From Psychroflexus salis (GTDB taxonomy: Bacteria; Bacteroidota; Bacteroidia; Flavobacteriales; Flavobacteriaceae): a stretch of 64,000 nt of DNA. The DNA lies in the NCBI RefSeq assembly GCF_014640175.1, contig NZ_BMGL01000013.1, positions 1 through 64,000 of the forward strand, read 5' to 3'. Below the pieces are notes generated by a model. That model ran no database searches, was not told the DNA's origin, and worked only from the letters and a program-made list of their open reading frames with translations. The translations under genes and the position numbers were made by a program. Below, piece after piece: positions 25,855-35,210 of the stretch; within the stretch, counting starts at the first letter, position 1; every line of letters starts with the position of its first letter.

Positions 25855-26754
25855 TTATTCAATTACAAATTCGGAAAACACCTTTTGTACATGGTTTTCA
25901 TTTTCAACACCTTCTTTAGGTATAAGGTGCATAAACATGGGTTTATCATCAACTGTTTTAGCTAATTTTAAACTGCCTTTTCTATCATAAACTTCATCCC
26001 ATTTTTTGTTTACCATTTCCCAATAAGCTTCATTGGCTTGCCACCATTCTTTGGCTTTTTTACACTTTTCATCATCGACTTTTGTGTAGGTATTAAAGCC
26101 TTTTTCTTCTGCAATAAGTACATCTTCTACTCCATCTGTACGAAGAATTTTTTTGTTGTCTTGTTCGTGTACCCAGCCAAAATTTGTTATTTCATGACGA
26201 TTGCCACGTCTCATTACATTATAATCGTCTCGTTTAGTATATTCTCTTCTCGGAAGTGGCGAATCATTATCAGATTCCCAAAAATGTTTACCATCATAAT
26301 GTATCCAAGTTGCTGTACCTGCATATCTAGGACTATCGTCTACTTGATATACTTTTTGAGTCCAAGTTCCTTTAATATCTTTTTTTTCTTGTTCAAAAAA
26401 ATTCCATTGATTATTTTTATGAAAAGCAAATGTAGTTGGGTCTTCGTAGGTCCAATCTTGACGCCAATGTTTAATCACTCGACCTTCTCCTACTAACAAA
26501 ATATGTTGAATTGAAATCTCACCTTTTTTATCAATAATTACTTCAGCCCATTCTAAAGCTCCCGATGTATAATCATAAGCTTTTTCATAATCTACTTCTG
26601 GAGCAAATGTTTCGGTGTATTTGAAACTCACTTCATAACAACCGCACATCGATTTGATAGCTTCTACATCTTCTTTGTATTTTTTTCCTTGTGCAAAAAC
26701 AAAACCGGTAATTAATAAATATGCAAAAAAATACTTTAAATCATTCATTATCAT
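25855..26754 (-). CDS. DUF6607 family protein
   Basis: A 299-residue exported protein (signal peptide ending FVFAQ). Strong markers of DUF6607 are MCGCYEV, TSGALEWAEVII, GEGRVIKHWRQDWTYEDP and WWQANEAYWEMVNKKWDEVYD. It is full length and has two plausible starts (ATG 26754 and 26748). The function is unknown. The gene is divergent from the TonB receptor and HmuY genes, so a haem-uptake role is likely by context. Many Trp, Tyr and His residues are compatible with haem contact. Confidence 0.85.
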   Translation of the reverse strand: MIMNDLKYFFAYLLITGFVFAQGKKYKEDVEAIKSMCGCYEVSFKYTETFAPEVDYEKAYDYTSGALEWAEVIIDKKGEISIQHILLVGEGRVIKHWRQDWTYEDPTTFAFHKNNQWNFFEQEKKDIKGTWTQKVYQVDDSPRYAGTATWIHYDGKHFWESDNDSPLPRREYTKRDDYNVMRRGNRHEITNFGWVHEQDNKKILRTDGVEDVLIAEEKGFNTYTKVDDEKCKKAKEWWQANEAYWEMVNKKWDEVYDRKGSLKLAKTVDDKPMFMHLIPKEGVENENHVQKVFSEFVIE

Positions 26755-26799
26755 ATCACTATGTTTTAATTAATAAAATTTTGCAACAAATATATAAAT

Positions 26800-26862
26800 T
26801 TATTTAGATTTAATAAAGATAATTTTATAGTTTTGTCAATGTTAATATTATTTAGACTTAAT
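26800..26862. repeat. Direct repeat in the haem-locus divergent promoter
   Basis: TTATTTAGAnTTAAT occurs at 26800-26814 and again at 26848-26862, 48 bases apart and differing by one base, in the 115-base AT-rich gap between DUF6607 and the TonB receptor. Such paired sites often bind a shared regulator, and Fur would be the natural candidate for a haem locus. This is inference. Confidence 0.4.
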
Positions 26863-26869
26863 TAATATA

Positions 26870-28993
26870 ATGAAGAAGTATTATTTATTTTTAATGATTA
26901 TTTGTGTTTATTCTTCTTATGCACAAAAAGAAATTAAACAGAAAGCAAACAATACTTGGAAGGAAAATATAAAGGAAGTAGTTGTTACTGGTCAGATTAA
27001 CCCACAATCAGTAAAAAAATCTGTTTATGAAGTAAAAGTGATTAATCGAAAAACTATAGAAAATTTGGCAGCTAATAATTTAGCTGATGTATTGAACCAA
27101 AGTTTAAACATCAATATTATTCCAAATACTTCAACAGGAAAATCAAGTGTTAATCTATTTGGGTTAGATGGTCAGTATTTTAAAATATTAATAGATAATA
27201 TTCCCATGGTGAATGATGAAGGTATGGGAAACATGGCCGATTTAACCCAAATTAATTTAGATGATGTAGAACGTATTGAAATTGTTGAAGGTGCTATGGG
27301 AGTTGAATATGGTGCCAATGCCGTTTCTGGTATTATTAATATCATTACTAAAAAAACAACAAAAAAAAATTGGGAAATCATTCCTTTTATACAAGAGGAA
27401 AGCATTGGCAACGAGTATAATTTAAGCAATCAAGGGAGGCATATTCAATCCATAAAAATTGGAAAAAATATTAATGAAAAATGGTATACCAATGCTGTTT
27501 TTACTCGAAATGATTTCAATGGATTTTTAAATGAACAGAAAGGGAAAAATCATCCTTTTAATGATGGATTACGTGGTCATGAATGGTTGCCCAAGCTTCA
27601 AAACAACCTAAAAGCTTTAGTAAATTACCGCGGAAAAGTAAATGCATTTTACAAATTTGAATATTTTAATGAGGATGTAAATAGATATTCTAGGGAAGTT
27701 CGAACCAATTTCAACTCAGCCACACAAACTAGCAATCCAAGTGCATCAGACGAATATTTTTTTTCAGAACGGATGATTCACCATCTTAATTTAAATGGAA
27801 AGTTTCATAAAAAAACTCATTTTAATATTTCGCTTTCATATCAGCAACAAGTTAGAGACATCGAACAATTTACATATCGAATTTTACCACAAGAAAGAAT
27901 TAATGTAGAGCGCACAGAATTTGAGTCTAGAAAAGTATTTTTTACTAGGGGAACTCTCAATGATTTTATTAAATTATCAAACATAAACATCCAATCTGGC
28001 TATGAGTTAAATTTAATCGACGGGTTTTCTTCACCCATGTCTAATCCATTAAGCGGTGACCAGGTAAACCGAAGTCTAAATTCTTATGATGTGTTTACAA
28101 CCGCAGAAGTAAAAGCAACAGATCGCCTTTCATTTCGACCAGGAGCACGATTAATGTTAACTAATAAATTTAATCCATTATTAGCTGCTTCATTTACTAC
28201 CAAATATATTTTTAAAAATGGGCTTGAAGTTCGTGGAATCTTAGGCAGAGCTCCAAGAACACCAAATTATGATGAGCTTTATACCTTTTTTGTAGATTCT
28301 AATCACGATGTACGTGGTAATGAAGCTTTACAGCCCGAAATTGGCACTTCATCTTTCCTACATCTAAAAAAGAAATTCTGGTTTAACGATTATAATTCCA
28401 GTTGGCAAACTAAATTATCTTCTTGGTATATTGATGTGAAAGATCGCATTGAACTTACGGTAACTAACAACACACCATTACAATTTCAATATAATAACAT
28501 TGATTTGTTTCGCACATGGGGAATTGAAAATTCACACCAAATACAACATCACAATTTTGGTTTTAATTTAGGCATCTCACTGCGTGGTATATCTCAAGTT
28601 TTAGATAGTAGCAACTTTAATGATGATTTTTTATACACCATACAAGCCAATGCAAATTTAACTTATAAAATTCCGAAGTGGAAAACCAATTTAGCGCTGT
28701 ATTACAAATATAACGGACCACAATATCAATTTATACAAGAACAAAACGAAGCAGGAGAAACCGAATTTCGAAGAGGAAAGTTGAATCCTTTTTCTTGGTT
28801 TGATGCCAGCATCAGAAAATCTTTTTTGAATCAAAATTTAGATGTAAGTCTTGGTGCCAGAAACCTTTTGGATGTAACACGAGTAAACACAACAGCCGCT
28901 GAAGGTGGAGCTCATAGTGAAGCTGCTTCAAACTTACTTTTAGGCTACGGAAGATCATTTTTTTTACGAATTCAATATAACTTAAACTTTTAA
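26870..28993 (+). CDS. TonB-dependent outer-membrane receptor (probable haem/iron)
   Basis: A 707-residue receptor with signal peptide (VYSSYAQ). The plug domain runs from about residue 35 to 165 (VVVTGQINPQSVKKSVYEV, LADVLNQS, DLTQINLDDVERIEIVEGAMGVEYGANAVSGIINIIT). A 22-strand barrel of the usual length follows and ends in an aromatic residue (FLRIQYNLNF). There is no carboxypeptidase-like N-terminal extension. HmuY follows after 12 bases, so haemin or haemoprotein iron is the likely ligand. The opposite strand carries DUF6607, FMN-binding and membrane genes. Confidence 0.93.
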   Translation: MKKYYLFLMIICVYSSYAQKEIKQKANNTWKENIKEVVVTGQINPQSVKKSVYEVKVINRKTIENLAANNLADVLNQSLNINIIPNTSTGKSSVNLFGLDGQYFKILIDNIPMVNDEGMGNMADLTQINLDDVERIEIVEGAMGVEYGANAVSGIINIITKKTTKKNWEIIPFIQEESIGNEYNLSNQGRHIQSIKIGKNINEKWYTNAVFTRNDFNGFLNEQKGKNHPFNDGLRGHEWLPKLQNNLKALVNYRGKVNAFYKFEYFNEDVNRYSREVRTNFNSATQTSNPSASDEYFFSERMIHHLNLNGKFHKKTHFNISLSYQQQVRDIEQFTYRILPQERINVERTEFESRKVFFTRGTLNDFIKLSNINIQSGYELNLIDGFSSPMSNPLSGDQVNRSLNSYDVFTTAEVKATDRLSFRPGARLMLTNKFNPLLAASFTTKYIFKNGLEVRGILGRAPRTPNYDELYTFFVDSNHDVRGNEALQPEIGTSSFLHLKKKFWFNDYNSSWQTKLSSWYIDVKDRIELTVTNNTPLQFQYNNIDLFRTWGIENSHQIQHHNFGFNLGISLRGISQVLDSSNFNDDFLYTIQANANLTYKIPKWKTNLALYYKYNGPQYQFIQEQNEAGETEFRRGKLNPFSWFDASIRKSFLNQNLDVSLGARNLLDVTRVNTTAAEGGAHSEAASNLLLGYGRSFFLRIQYNLNF

Positions 28994-29005
28994 ATTATTT
29001 ACACT

Positions 29006-30424
29006 ATGAAAAATTACTTTAATTACTTATGCATTTTTTTACTCGTTTTATCACTAAATAGTTGCACCGATGACGATTCGCAAACAACGACCACCAACTT
29101 TGTAGTTGCTTTTGAACAACCATCAATTCAACTTTCAAATGAAACCAATAGCAATACTATCGATTTAGTATTTTCTGAGCCAGCACCGCAAGAAGGTATG
29201 ATTACAATACAAACAGAGTCTAGCAATGCAACTTATAATCAAGATTTTGCTACCATTCCAGAAGCAGTAAATGGCAATTTAGAAATTAGCTTTGAAGCAG
29301 GAGATGAAGCTGCATCCTTTCAATTAGAGCAACTTTCTGAAATAATTGAAGGTGAAGAAAAAAGCATTACATTTTCAATAACAGCTGTAAGTATTCCTGA
29401 AACTGTATTTTCTGGAAACACAAATTTAGTGGTTAACTTATTCGAATCTGCTGCATTAGGTGGAAACTTAGCACCCGAAGTTGGTGGCCCAAATCAACCT
29501 AATCAAGTCTATATTGATTTAAGCAGTCAACAAGAAACTGTAATTCAACGTGATGCTTGGGATTTAGCATTTTACAGCGGAAATACAAACCGTGTAGTAT
29601 TAAACTATTCTACACAAATGGCAGTTGGTAAAACAGATTTTTACAATATTAGTGAAGTAAATGAATCAAACGTTGCACAACTAATACCACAAATTAGCAT
29701 TGGTAATTTTAATCCTGCTAATATGGAATACATTGACCATCCAAGTGGTGACTTAGGTCAAACAGCTATGGATGTAGTAAGTGAAAACAATGAAGAAAAC
29801 CCAGTTTACATTTTAAATTTAGGTAATGAAGTTGGCAATTCTACTCCGCAATTGGGTTCAGTAGATGTAGATGGTGAAGCAAAAGGACTTATAAAAATTC
29901 GTGTCTTACAGAATAATGAAGCCTATATTTTACAATATGCAGATGTAAATGAAACTGATTATACCGAAATTGAAATAAACAAATCACAAGGCTTTAATTA
30001 TACTTTTTTCAATTTTGAGCAAGCTTCAACAGTAATCATTGAGCCTGAAAAAAATAAATGGGATATCAATTTTACAGTATTTACAAACGAAATTATGGGA
30101 GCAGGTTCATATATGTTTACAGATTTTGTTCTTACAAACCGTCAAGCGGAGGTAATGGCTTATCAAGTTTTAACGTCAGAAGTAAATTATGAAGAATTTA
30201 ATTTAACCAACATAGACGAAAGTAATTTTGAATTAGACCAACGAAGTATTGGAAGTAATTGGAGACAAGGTGGAGGTCCCGGACAAGCACCAAGCCTAAG
30301 AGAAGATCGCTTTTTTATAATTAAAGATACTGACGGCAACTATTACAAACTAAGATTTACAGCTCTAGTAAGTGAAATTGGAGAGCGTGGAAATCCCGCT
30401 TTCGAGTATTCGTTAGTGGAATAA
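29006..30424 (+). CDS. HmuY-family haem-binding lipoprotein
   Basis: A 472-residue lipoprotein (lipobox NSC, Cys20). Residues about 30-150 form a beta-sandwich-like domain (Calx-beta-like FEAGDEAASF pattern). The HmuY domain starts near PNQVYIDLSSQQETVIQRDAWDLAFYSG and continues to the end. HmuY proteins of Bacteroidota capture haem at the surface and pass it to a HmuR-type TonB receptor, here the gene 12 bases upstream. The extra N-terminal beta domain makes it longer than Porphyromonas HmuY. A strong terminator follows. Confidence 0.9.
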   Translation: MKNYFNYLCIFLLVLSLNSCTDDDSQTTTTNFVVAFEQPSIQLSNETNSNTIDLVFSEPAPQEGMITIQTESSNATYNQDFATIPEAVNGNLEISFEAGDEAASFQLEQLSEIIEGEEKSITFSITAVSIPETVFSGNTNLVVNLFESAALGGNLAPEVGGPNQPNQVYIDLSSQQETVIQRDAWDLAFYSGNTNRVVLNYSTQMAVGKTDFYNISEVNESNVAQLIPQISIGNFNPANMEYIDHPSGDLGQTAMDVVSENNEENPVYILNLGNEVGNSTPQLGSVDVDGEAKGLIKIRVLQNNEAYILQYADVNETDYTEIEINKSQGFNYTFFNFEQASTVIIEPEKNKWDINFTVFTNEIMGAGSYMFTDFVLTNRQAEVMAYQVLTSEVNYEEFNLTNIDESNFELDQRSIGSNWRQGGGPGQAPSLREDRFFIIKDTDGNYYKLRFTALVSEIGERGNPAFEYSLVE

Positions 30425-30452
30425 AATTATGAAGATGAACTTTGTAAATCTA

Positions 30453-30488
30453 AAAGCTCCTTTAACAAATTGTTAAAGGAGCTTTTTT
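30453..30488. terminator. Terminator after hmuY, also facing dsbD
   Basis: AAAGCTCCTTTAACA and its complement form a perfect 15-bp stem with a three-base loop, followed by eight T on the plus strand. The dsbD-like gene converges from the right, so the stem may serve both. Confidence 0.85.
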
Positions 30489-30569
30489 TTAAGTCTAAAT
30501 AAAATAACACAAAAATTTTATGAATTAAAAAAATTCCAATCTAGAAATTAGGAGCCAAATTATTAGCTA

Positions 30570-32609
30570 CTAGTTTTCATTAAATTCTAGCAAACCTTGT
30601 TGAAGCCAAGCTAAATATTCATCCACATTTGGCATATAGGCAACAGTTTTATTCAACATTTGAAAATCAGCATTCATCAATACATAAAAGGGTTGCGAGT
30701 TATTTTCGAAATTCACAGTTTGAAAAGTAGCCCATTTATCACCAATAGTTTTAATTTGCTTAACACCACCTTTTGGGCGTTCGTAATTAAATTGCTGTTC
30801 TTGGGGTAATTCCTTACGGTCGTCTACATACAAGGAAATTAGAATATAATCATCTTGAATTACTTCAAAAACACGCGGATCGCTCCAAACTTGTTCTTCC
30901 ATTTTACGGCAATTTACACAAGCCCAACCCGTAAAATCAAGTAAAATTGGTTTGTTTTCTGCTTTAGCCGCTGCAACACCTTCGTCAAATTCTTTATAAG
31001 CTTTTAAGCCTAAAGGCCCGTCGGTTTCTTTATCGTAAACACTATAAAACATAGGTGGCGGAAAACCACTAAGCAGCTTTAAGTTAGCATGCGATGTGTT
31101 GGTTAAACCGGGAATTAAATAAATAGCAAAAACCAAGGTAAGCACACCCACTATAACACGCATTGGCTTTAAAATAGGCTTTTGGGGATCGTGTGGAAAT
31201 TTAATTTTTCCGAACAAATACAAAGTCATGGCTAGCGCAATTACAATCCAAATTCCGATAAATATTTCACGTTTTAAAAAGCCCCAATGTTCTACCATAT
31301 CCGCATTCGATAAAAATTTAAAAGCTAAACCAAGTTCTAAAAATCCTAAAACAACTTTTAAGGTCGTCATCCAACCACCAGATTTTGGTAAGGAATTTAA
31401 CCAATTTGGAAACAAAGCAAATAAGCCAAACGGAAGCGCTAAAGCTAAACCAAAACCACCCATACCAAAAGAAAGTTGAGTTGCTCCACCATCGCTAGAC
31501 AAGGAACCACCCAATAATGAGCCTAAGATTGGTCCTGTACATGAGAAAGAAACTAAAGCTAAGGTAAGCGCCATAAAAAATACGCCAATTAATCCACCAA
31601 CGCTAGTAGCTTTTTGATCTAATCGATTACTCCAAGATTGTGGTAAGGTAATTTCAAAATAGCCAAAAAAGGAAATGGCAAAAATAATGAATATGAAAAA
31701 GAAGAAAATATTTAAATACGTATTGGTTGAAATATTATTTAAAATTTCTGGATTAACCGAATCTAGTAAATGAAATGGAATACTGAGTATTAAATAAATA
31801 GCAACAATAAAAACCGCATACATAATGGCATTCAACAATCCGATTTTTCGTGTTCTTGCGCCTTTGGTAAAAAAGGAAACCGTTAACGGAATCATAGGAA
31901 AAACACAGGGTGTGAGCAAAGCAATAAAGCCACCAAAAAAACCTAAAAGAAAGATCGTAAAATTAGTATCTGGCTCTTCATTTTCCTTTTCTGCTACGGT
32001 AAATCGGTCTTCTTTTAAATCTATTTTTAAGGAGTTGGTTAGCTTTTGGTCAGCTTCATCTATTTCTATTTGTTGACCTGAAACCTGTAAATGCTGAGTA
32101 GTTAAATCGAAATTTAGCTCAAAAGCTTCAACATCGGGTGGCAAACACTTTTCGTCGTCGCAAATCATAAACAAGACATCTAAAAGCAAGGTTTCTTCAG
32201 CGTTGTTTACTTTGATTTTCTGAGTAAAAATGGCTTCATCTACAAAATACTTTAAATCTGTTTTGAAAATCTGGTCGAACTTTTCTATGCCTTTGGGTTC
32301 GGATGTTTCACCAATTAATTCGTAAGCATCGTTTTCGAAAACAAAGGTAAATTCTGTTGGAATCGGTCCATTTTCTCCTTCAGGGATTGGACGTTGTGAA
32401 GGCAAATGCCAATTTTCTGCAATGTTTGCTTTTATTTGAATTTCAAAAACATTTTCACCTTGTGGTATAGCATCAATTTCAAAAGAAAGGTGAGCTTCTT
32501 CTTGGATTGTATCTGGCTGCCCAAATTGAGCATTTATTGCTGTTGTAAATAAAAAAAATAAACTTGTAAAAACAAGAATTAAACTTTTAGGCAACTTATT
32601 TTTAGGCAT
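30570..32609 (-). CDS. dsbD: Thiol:disulfide interchange protein DsbD
   Basis: Transfers reducing power from cytoplasmic thioredoxin across the inner membrane to periplasmic thiol proteins. In order: signal peptide (AINAQ), an N-terminal periplasmic domain containing CDDEKC, a central eight-helix membrane domain with cysteines in LLTPCVFPMIP and VSFSCTGPI, and a C-terminal thioredoxin domain with CVNC (Cys564, Cys567). At 679 residues the protein is complete. It would be the electron source for the exported thioredoxin-fold proteins elsewhere in this window. Its start overlaps the end of tilS by 31 bases in another frame. Confidence 0.95.
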   Translation of the reverse strand: MPKNKLPKSLILVFTSLFFLFTTAINAQFGQPDTIQEEAHLSFEIDAIPQGENVFEIQIKANIAENWHLPSQRPIPEGENGPIPTEFTFVFENDAYELIGETSEPKGIEKFDQIFKTDLKYFVDEAIFTQKIKVNNAEETLLLDVLFMICDDEKCLPPDVEAFELNFDLTTQHLQVSGQQIEIDEADQKLTNSLKIDLKEDRFTVAEKENEEPDTNFTIFLLGFFGGFIALLTPCVFPMIPLTVSFFTKGARTRKIGLLNAIMYAVFIVAIYLILSIPFHLLDSVNPEILNNISTNTYLNIFFFFIFIIFAISFFGYFEITLPQSWSNRLDQKATSVGGLIGVFFMALTLALVSFSCTGPILGSLLGGSLSSDGGATQLSFGMGGFGLALALPFGLFALFPNWLNSLPKSGGWMTTLKVVLGFLELGLAFKFLSNADMVEHWGFLKREIFIGIWIVIALAMTLYLFGKIKFPHDPQKPILKPMRVIVGVLTLVFAIYLIPGLTNTSHANLKLLSGFPPPMFYSVYDKETDGPLGLKAYKEFDEGVAAAKAENKPILLDFTGWACVNCRKMEEQVWSDPRVFEVIQDDYILISLYVDDRKELPQEQQFNYERPKGGVKQIKTIGDKWATFQTVNFENNSQPFYVLMNADFQMLNKTVAYMPNVDEYLAWLQQGLLEFNEN

Positions 32610-33895
32610 TTCTTTGTGTTTTTGGTTAATTTAAATTTTTCACTAATTCGGTAGTTTACCACCCAAATAATTTCTTGATTAGAGCATAAAACCCAGGTTT
32701 GTTTTTTTATGGAAGTTGGCACTTTTTCATCTCTTAAAAAGTGAATAACTTTTTTACTATGCTTTAAACCTAACGGAAAAAATCGGTCTTCATTTTTAAC
32801 CCATCGCAGACTTAAGGGAAACTTAAGTTTGTTAAAATCTAAATAGGCAATTTGATTTCCTAATTCTCCTAAATGCTCTGCTAATTCCAACTTTAAAACA
32901 GAATCCCCAAATTTAACTACTTTATTGGTTTCAAGTATATTAATTTCAATATTATTTGTTTGCTCTTGATTGATAAATATCAAAATTTGATTTCTATTTT
33001 TTTCTAAAGTATGGGTTTCAGAAAAAATCTGTTTACTGGTTTCTGCATTTTGCAAACTGTAAACGCTTTCCCAATCGGTAAAACCAAAAGGATGTAATAG
33101 TTGATACAAAATAGCATTGGGGTTAGGTAAAGTCTTCAATTTATCTAAAGCTAAACTATAATAAGTTGAATGATCTGTAATTAATTCTTTATACAGTAAA
33201 GCGGAATAATCTTCTAACAGATTTTGACTTTGTTGTAAGTGTTGAAGTGTTTGTTTAAAAGACGCCAATAAATTTGGGTTTTCATCTTTTAATAAGGGAA
33301 TTATTTGATTACGAATTCGGTTTCTAAAGTAATCATCTTTTGCATTTGAAGCATCTTCGCGCCACTTCAAATTTTGTTTTTGTGCAAAGTCTATAACCTC
33401 GTTTTTGCTGAATGGAAGCAATGGTCTAATTACTTTATGAGTTTGTTGTGGCACACCTAAAAGCCCTTTTAAACCTGTACCACGGATGCTGTGCATCACA
33501 TAATTCTCTAAACTATCGTTTAGATGATGTGCTGTAGCTATGTACTGAAAATCATGTTCTTCTGTTATTTCATAAAACCATTTATAACGCAATTTTCTCG
33601 CTGTTATTTGAATGGATTCTCCTGCAAGTTCGGCTTCTTTTTTAGTGTCAAATTGTGTGTTGTAAATTGGGCAATTTAATTGATTTGCAAGTGCTTCTAC
33701 AAAAATTTGGTCTTGATTGCTTGCAGTTCCGCGTAACTTAAAATTACAGTGAGCAAGTGCTATTTTAATAGTACACATCTGCAATAAATGGGCTAAGACT
33801 ACCGAGTCTACTCCTCCACTCACTGCTACCAAAATCTTTTTTTGATTAAGCATTGGAAAAGAAGAACTGATATGTTTTTTAAACTTATCTAACAT
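32579..33895 (-). CDS. tilS: tRNA(Ile)-lysidine synthetase
   Basis: Converts the wobble C34 of the tRNA-Ile with anticodon CAU to lysidine. The PP-loop SGGVDS lies at 26-31 within ILVAVSGGVDSVVLAHLL, and the linker and C-terminal domains (LRWVKNEDRFFPLGLKHSKKV) are present. Length is 438 residues. I chose ATG 33895, one base after the pabB stop. A TTG at 33904 in frame would overlap pabB by 8 bases and is the alternative. The C-terminal 31 bases overlap dsbD. Confidence 0.95.
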   Translation of the reverse strand: MLDKFKKHISSSFPMLNQKKILVAVSGGVDSVVLAHLLQMCTIKIALAHCNFKLRGTASNQDQIFVEALANQLNCPIYNTQFDTKKEAELAGESIQITARKLRYKWFYEITEEHDFQYIATAHHLNDSLENYVMHSIRGTGLKGLLGVPQQTHKVIRPLLPFSKNEVIDFAQKQNLKWREDASNAKDDYFRNRIRNQIIPLLKDENPNLLASFKQTLQHLQQSQNLLEDYSALLYKELITDHSTYYSLALDKLKTLPNPNAILYQLLHPFGFTDWESVYSLQNAETSKQIFSETHTLEKNRNQILIFINQEQTNNIEINILETNKVVKFGDSVLKLELAEHLGELGNQIAYLDFNKLKFPLSLRWVKNEDRFFPLGLKHSKKVIHFLRDEKVPTSIKKQTWVLCSNQEIIWVVNYRISEKFKLTKNTKKCLKISCLKV

Positions 33896-33896
33896 G

Positions 33897-35210
33897 TTAT
33901 CCAAAATAATTACTTTCTAATTTAGGTACTAAAACCTTTTGAAGCGCTTGTGCTTTTACCAAACATTCTTGAAATTCCTTTTCAGGAACAGATTTTTCGG
34001 TAATAGCACTTCCTACCATGTAACTTACATAGTTGACTTTTGCATTATATAAAATGCTTCTAATAACCACATTAAAATCAAAATTACCTGTAGGTGTAAA
34101 ATAACCAATTGCTCCGCTGTATAATCCGCGTTTTGTGCTTTCGGTAGCTTCTATAATTTGCATAGCAGAAACCTTTGGAGCACCAGTCATGCTTCCCATT
34201 GGAAAAGTGGTTTGCAAGACATTTACAGGTGTTTTAGATGTTTGTAAATTAGATGTAATTGTAGAAATAAGTTGATGTACTTGTTTAAAGCTATAAGGCT
34301 CGCATAATTTTTCAACTTGTACACTTCCTTTTTCTGCTGTTTTAGACAAATCGTTTCTAACTAAATCTACAATCATTATATTCTCAGAACGTTCCTTTTG
34401 ATCTTCTGTTAGTGCCTTCAACAATTTTTTGTCTTCTGTTGCGTCATCACTTCTTCGAGCTGTACCTTTAATAGGTTGGGAAATAATTTTTTTTCCTGTT
34501 TTTTTTAAATAACGTTCTGGGCTTGCACTTAAAGCGTACAAATCTTCAAATTTGCAAAAACTTGCAAATGGAGTTTGAGAAATTGCAGTTAAATCTTCGA
34601 AAGCTGTTAATGGATTAATTTTTGCGTTTTCAGCATAAAATTCTTGACAAAAATTCATTTCATAAATATCTCCACGATGAATATGCGAAAGTATTTCAGC
34701 AACTTTATCTAAGTAAGTAGATTTTGAAATTCTTGATTTTAAATTGGATAGGTGTACTTCAGAAGCTTCAGGAAATTTATAATTTTCGATTGCATCCCAA
34801 TCGGTTTCAATTTCGTCTGCACAAATGTTTAAATATAAAACTTCACACTCATTTCCTTTAATTAAAAATATTTTTTGTGGTTGAAAAAAATATAATTCTG
34901 GGAAGTGCAAACCATCAAAATTAGCTGATGATAGATTTTCGGTATCATTTTTTAAATCGTAAGATAAATATCCAAAAATCCAATCTTTTGTAGTTTGTTG
35001 GTATTCGTCGAGTTGCTCAAAAGCCTGAAAAGCGTCAGTTTTTATCGCCGTAAATTCTTCAGCTGCTAAAATAGCGTCGTATTCTGCATACAAGCTCGGA
35101 AATTGATTGCTGTCTAACCAAACTAAGCTAGAAAATTGTTGTGCCCAAGCCAATAATGCTTTTTTAAATTTGTTTTGGTTTACAATAGTATGTGTTTGGC
35201 TTGTTCTCAA
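33897..35210 (-). CDS. pabB: Aminodeoxychorismate synthase component I
   Basis: Chorismate-binding enzyme that makes aminodeoxychorismate for p-aminobenzoate and folate. The C-terminal 250 residues are the chorismate-binding domain with GDIYEMNFCQ, ISQPIKGTARR (catalytic Lys region), DLVRNDLSKTA and FPMGSMTGAPKVSAM. PIKGTARR favours PabB over TrpE. The start is a TTG at 35210 that follows the preceding stop codon without a gap (TAA TTG). No ATG lies near the N-terminus, and MRTSQTHTI fits the family. Folate synthesis also uses folE at 3058. Confidence 0.92.
   Translation of the reverse strand: MRTSQTHTIVNQNKFKKALLAWAQQFSSLVWLDSNQFPSLYAEYDAILAAEEFTAIKTDAFQAFEQLDEYQQTTKDWIFGYLSYDLKNDTENLSSANFDGLHFPELYFFQPQKIFLIKGNECEVLYLNICADEIETDWDAIENYKFPEASEVHLSNLKSRISKSTYLDKVAEILSHIHRGDIYEMNFCQEFYAENAKINPLTAFEDLTAISQTPFASFCKFEDLYALSASPERYLKKTGKKIISQPIKGTARRSDDATEDKKLLKALTEDQKERSENIMIVDLVRNDLSKTAEKGSVQVEKLCEPYSFKQVHQLISTITSNLQTSKTPVNVLQTTFPMGSMTGAPKVSAMQIIEATESTKRGLYSGAIGYFTPTGNFDFNVVIRSILYNAKVNYVSYMVGSAITEKSVPEKEFQECLVKAQALQKVLVPKLESNYFG

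Noticed and set aside
26038-26496. A 152-codon open frame on the plus strand
   Set aside because: It lies wholly antisense to the DUF6607 gene, has an improbable Phe/Ile/Ser-rich composition and no start context.
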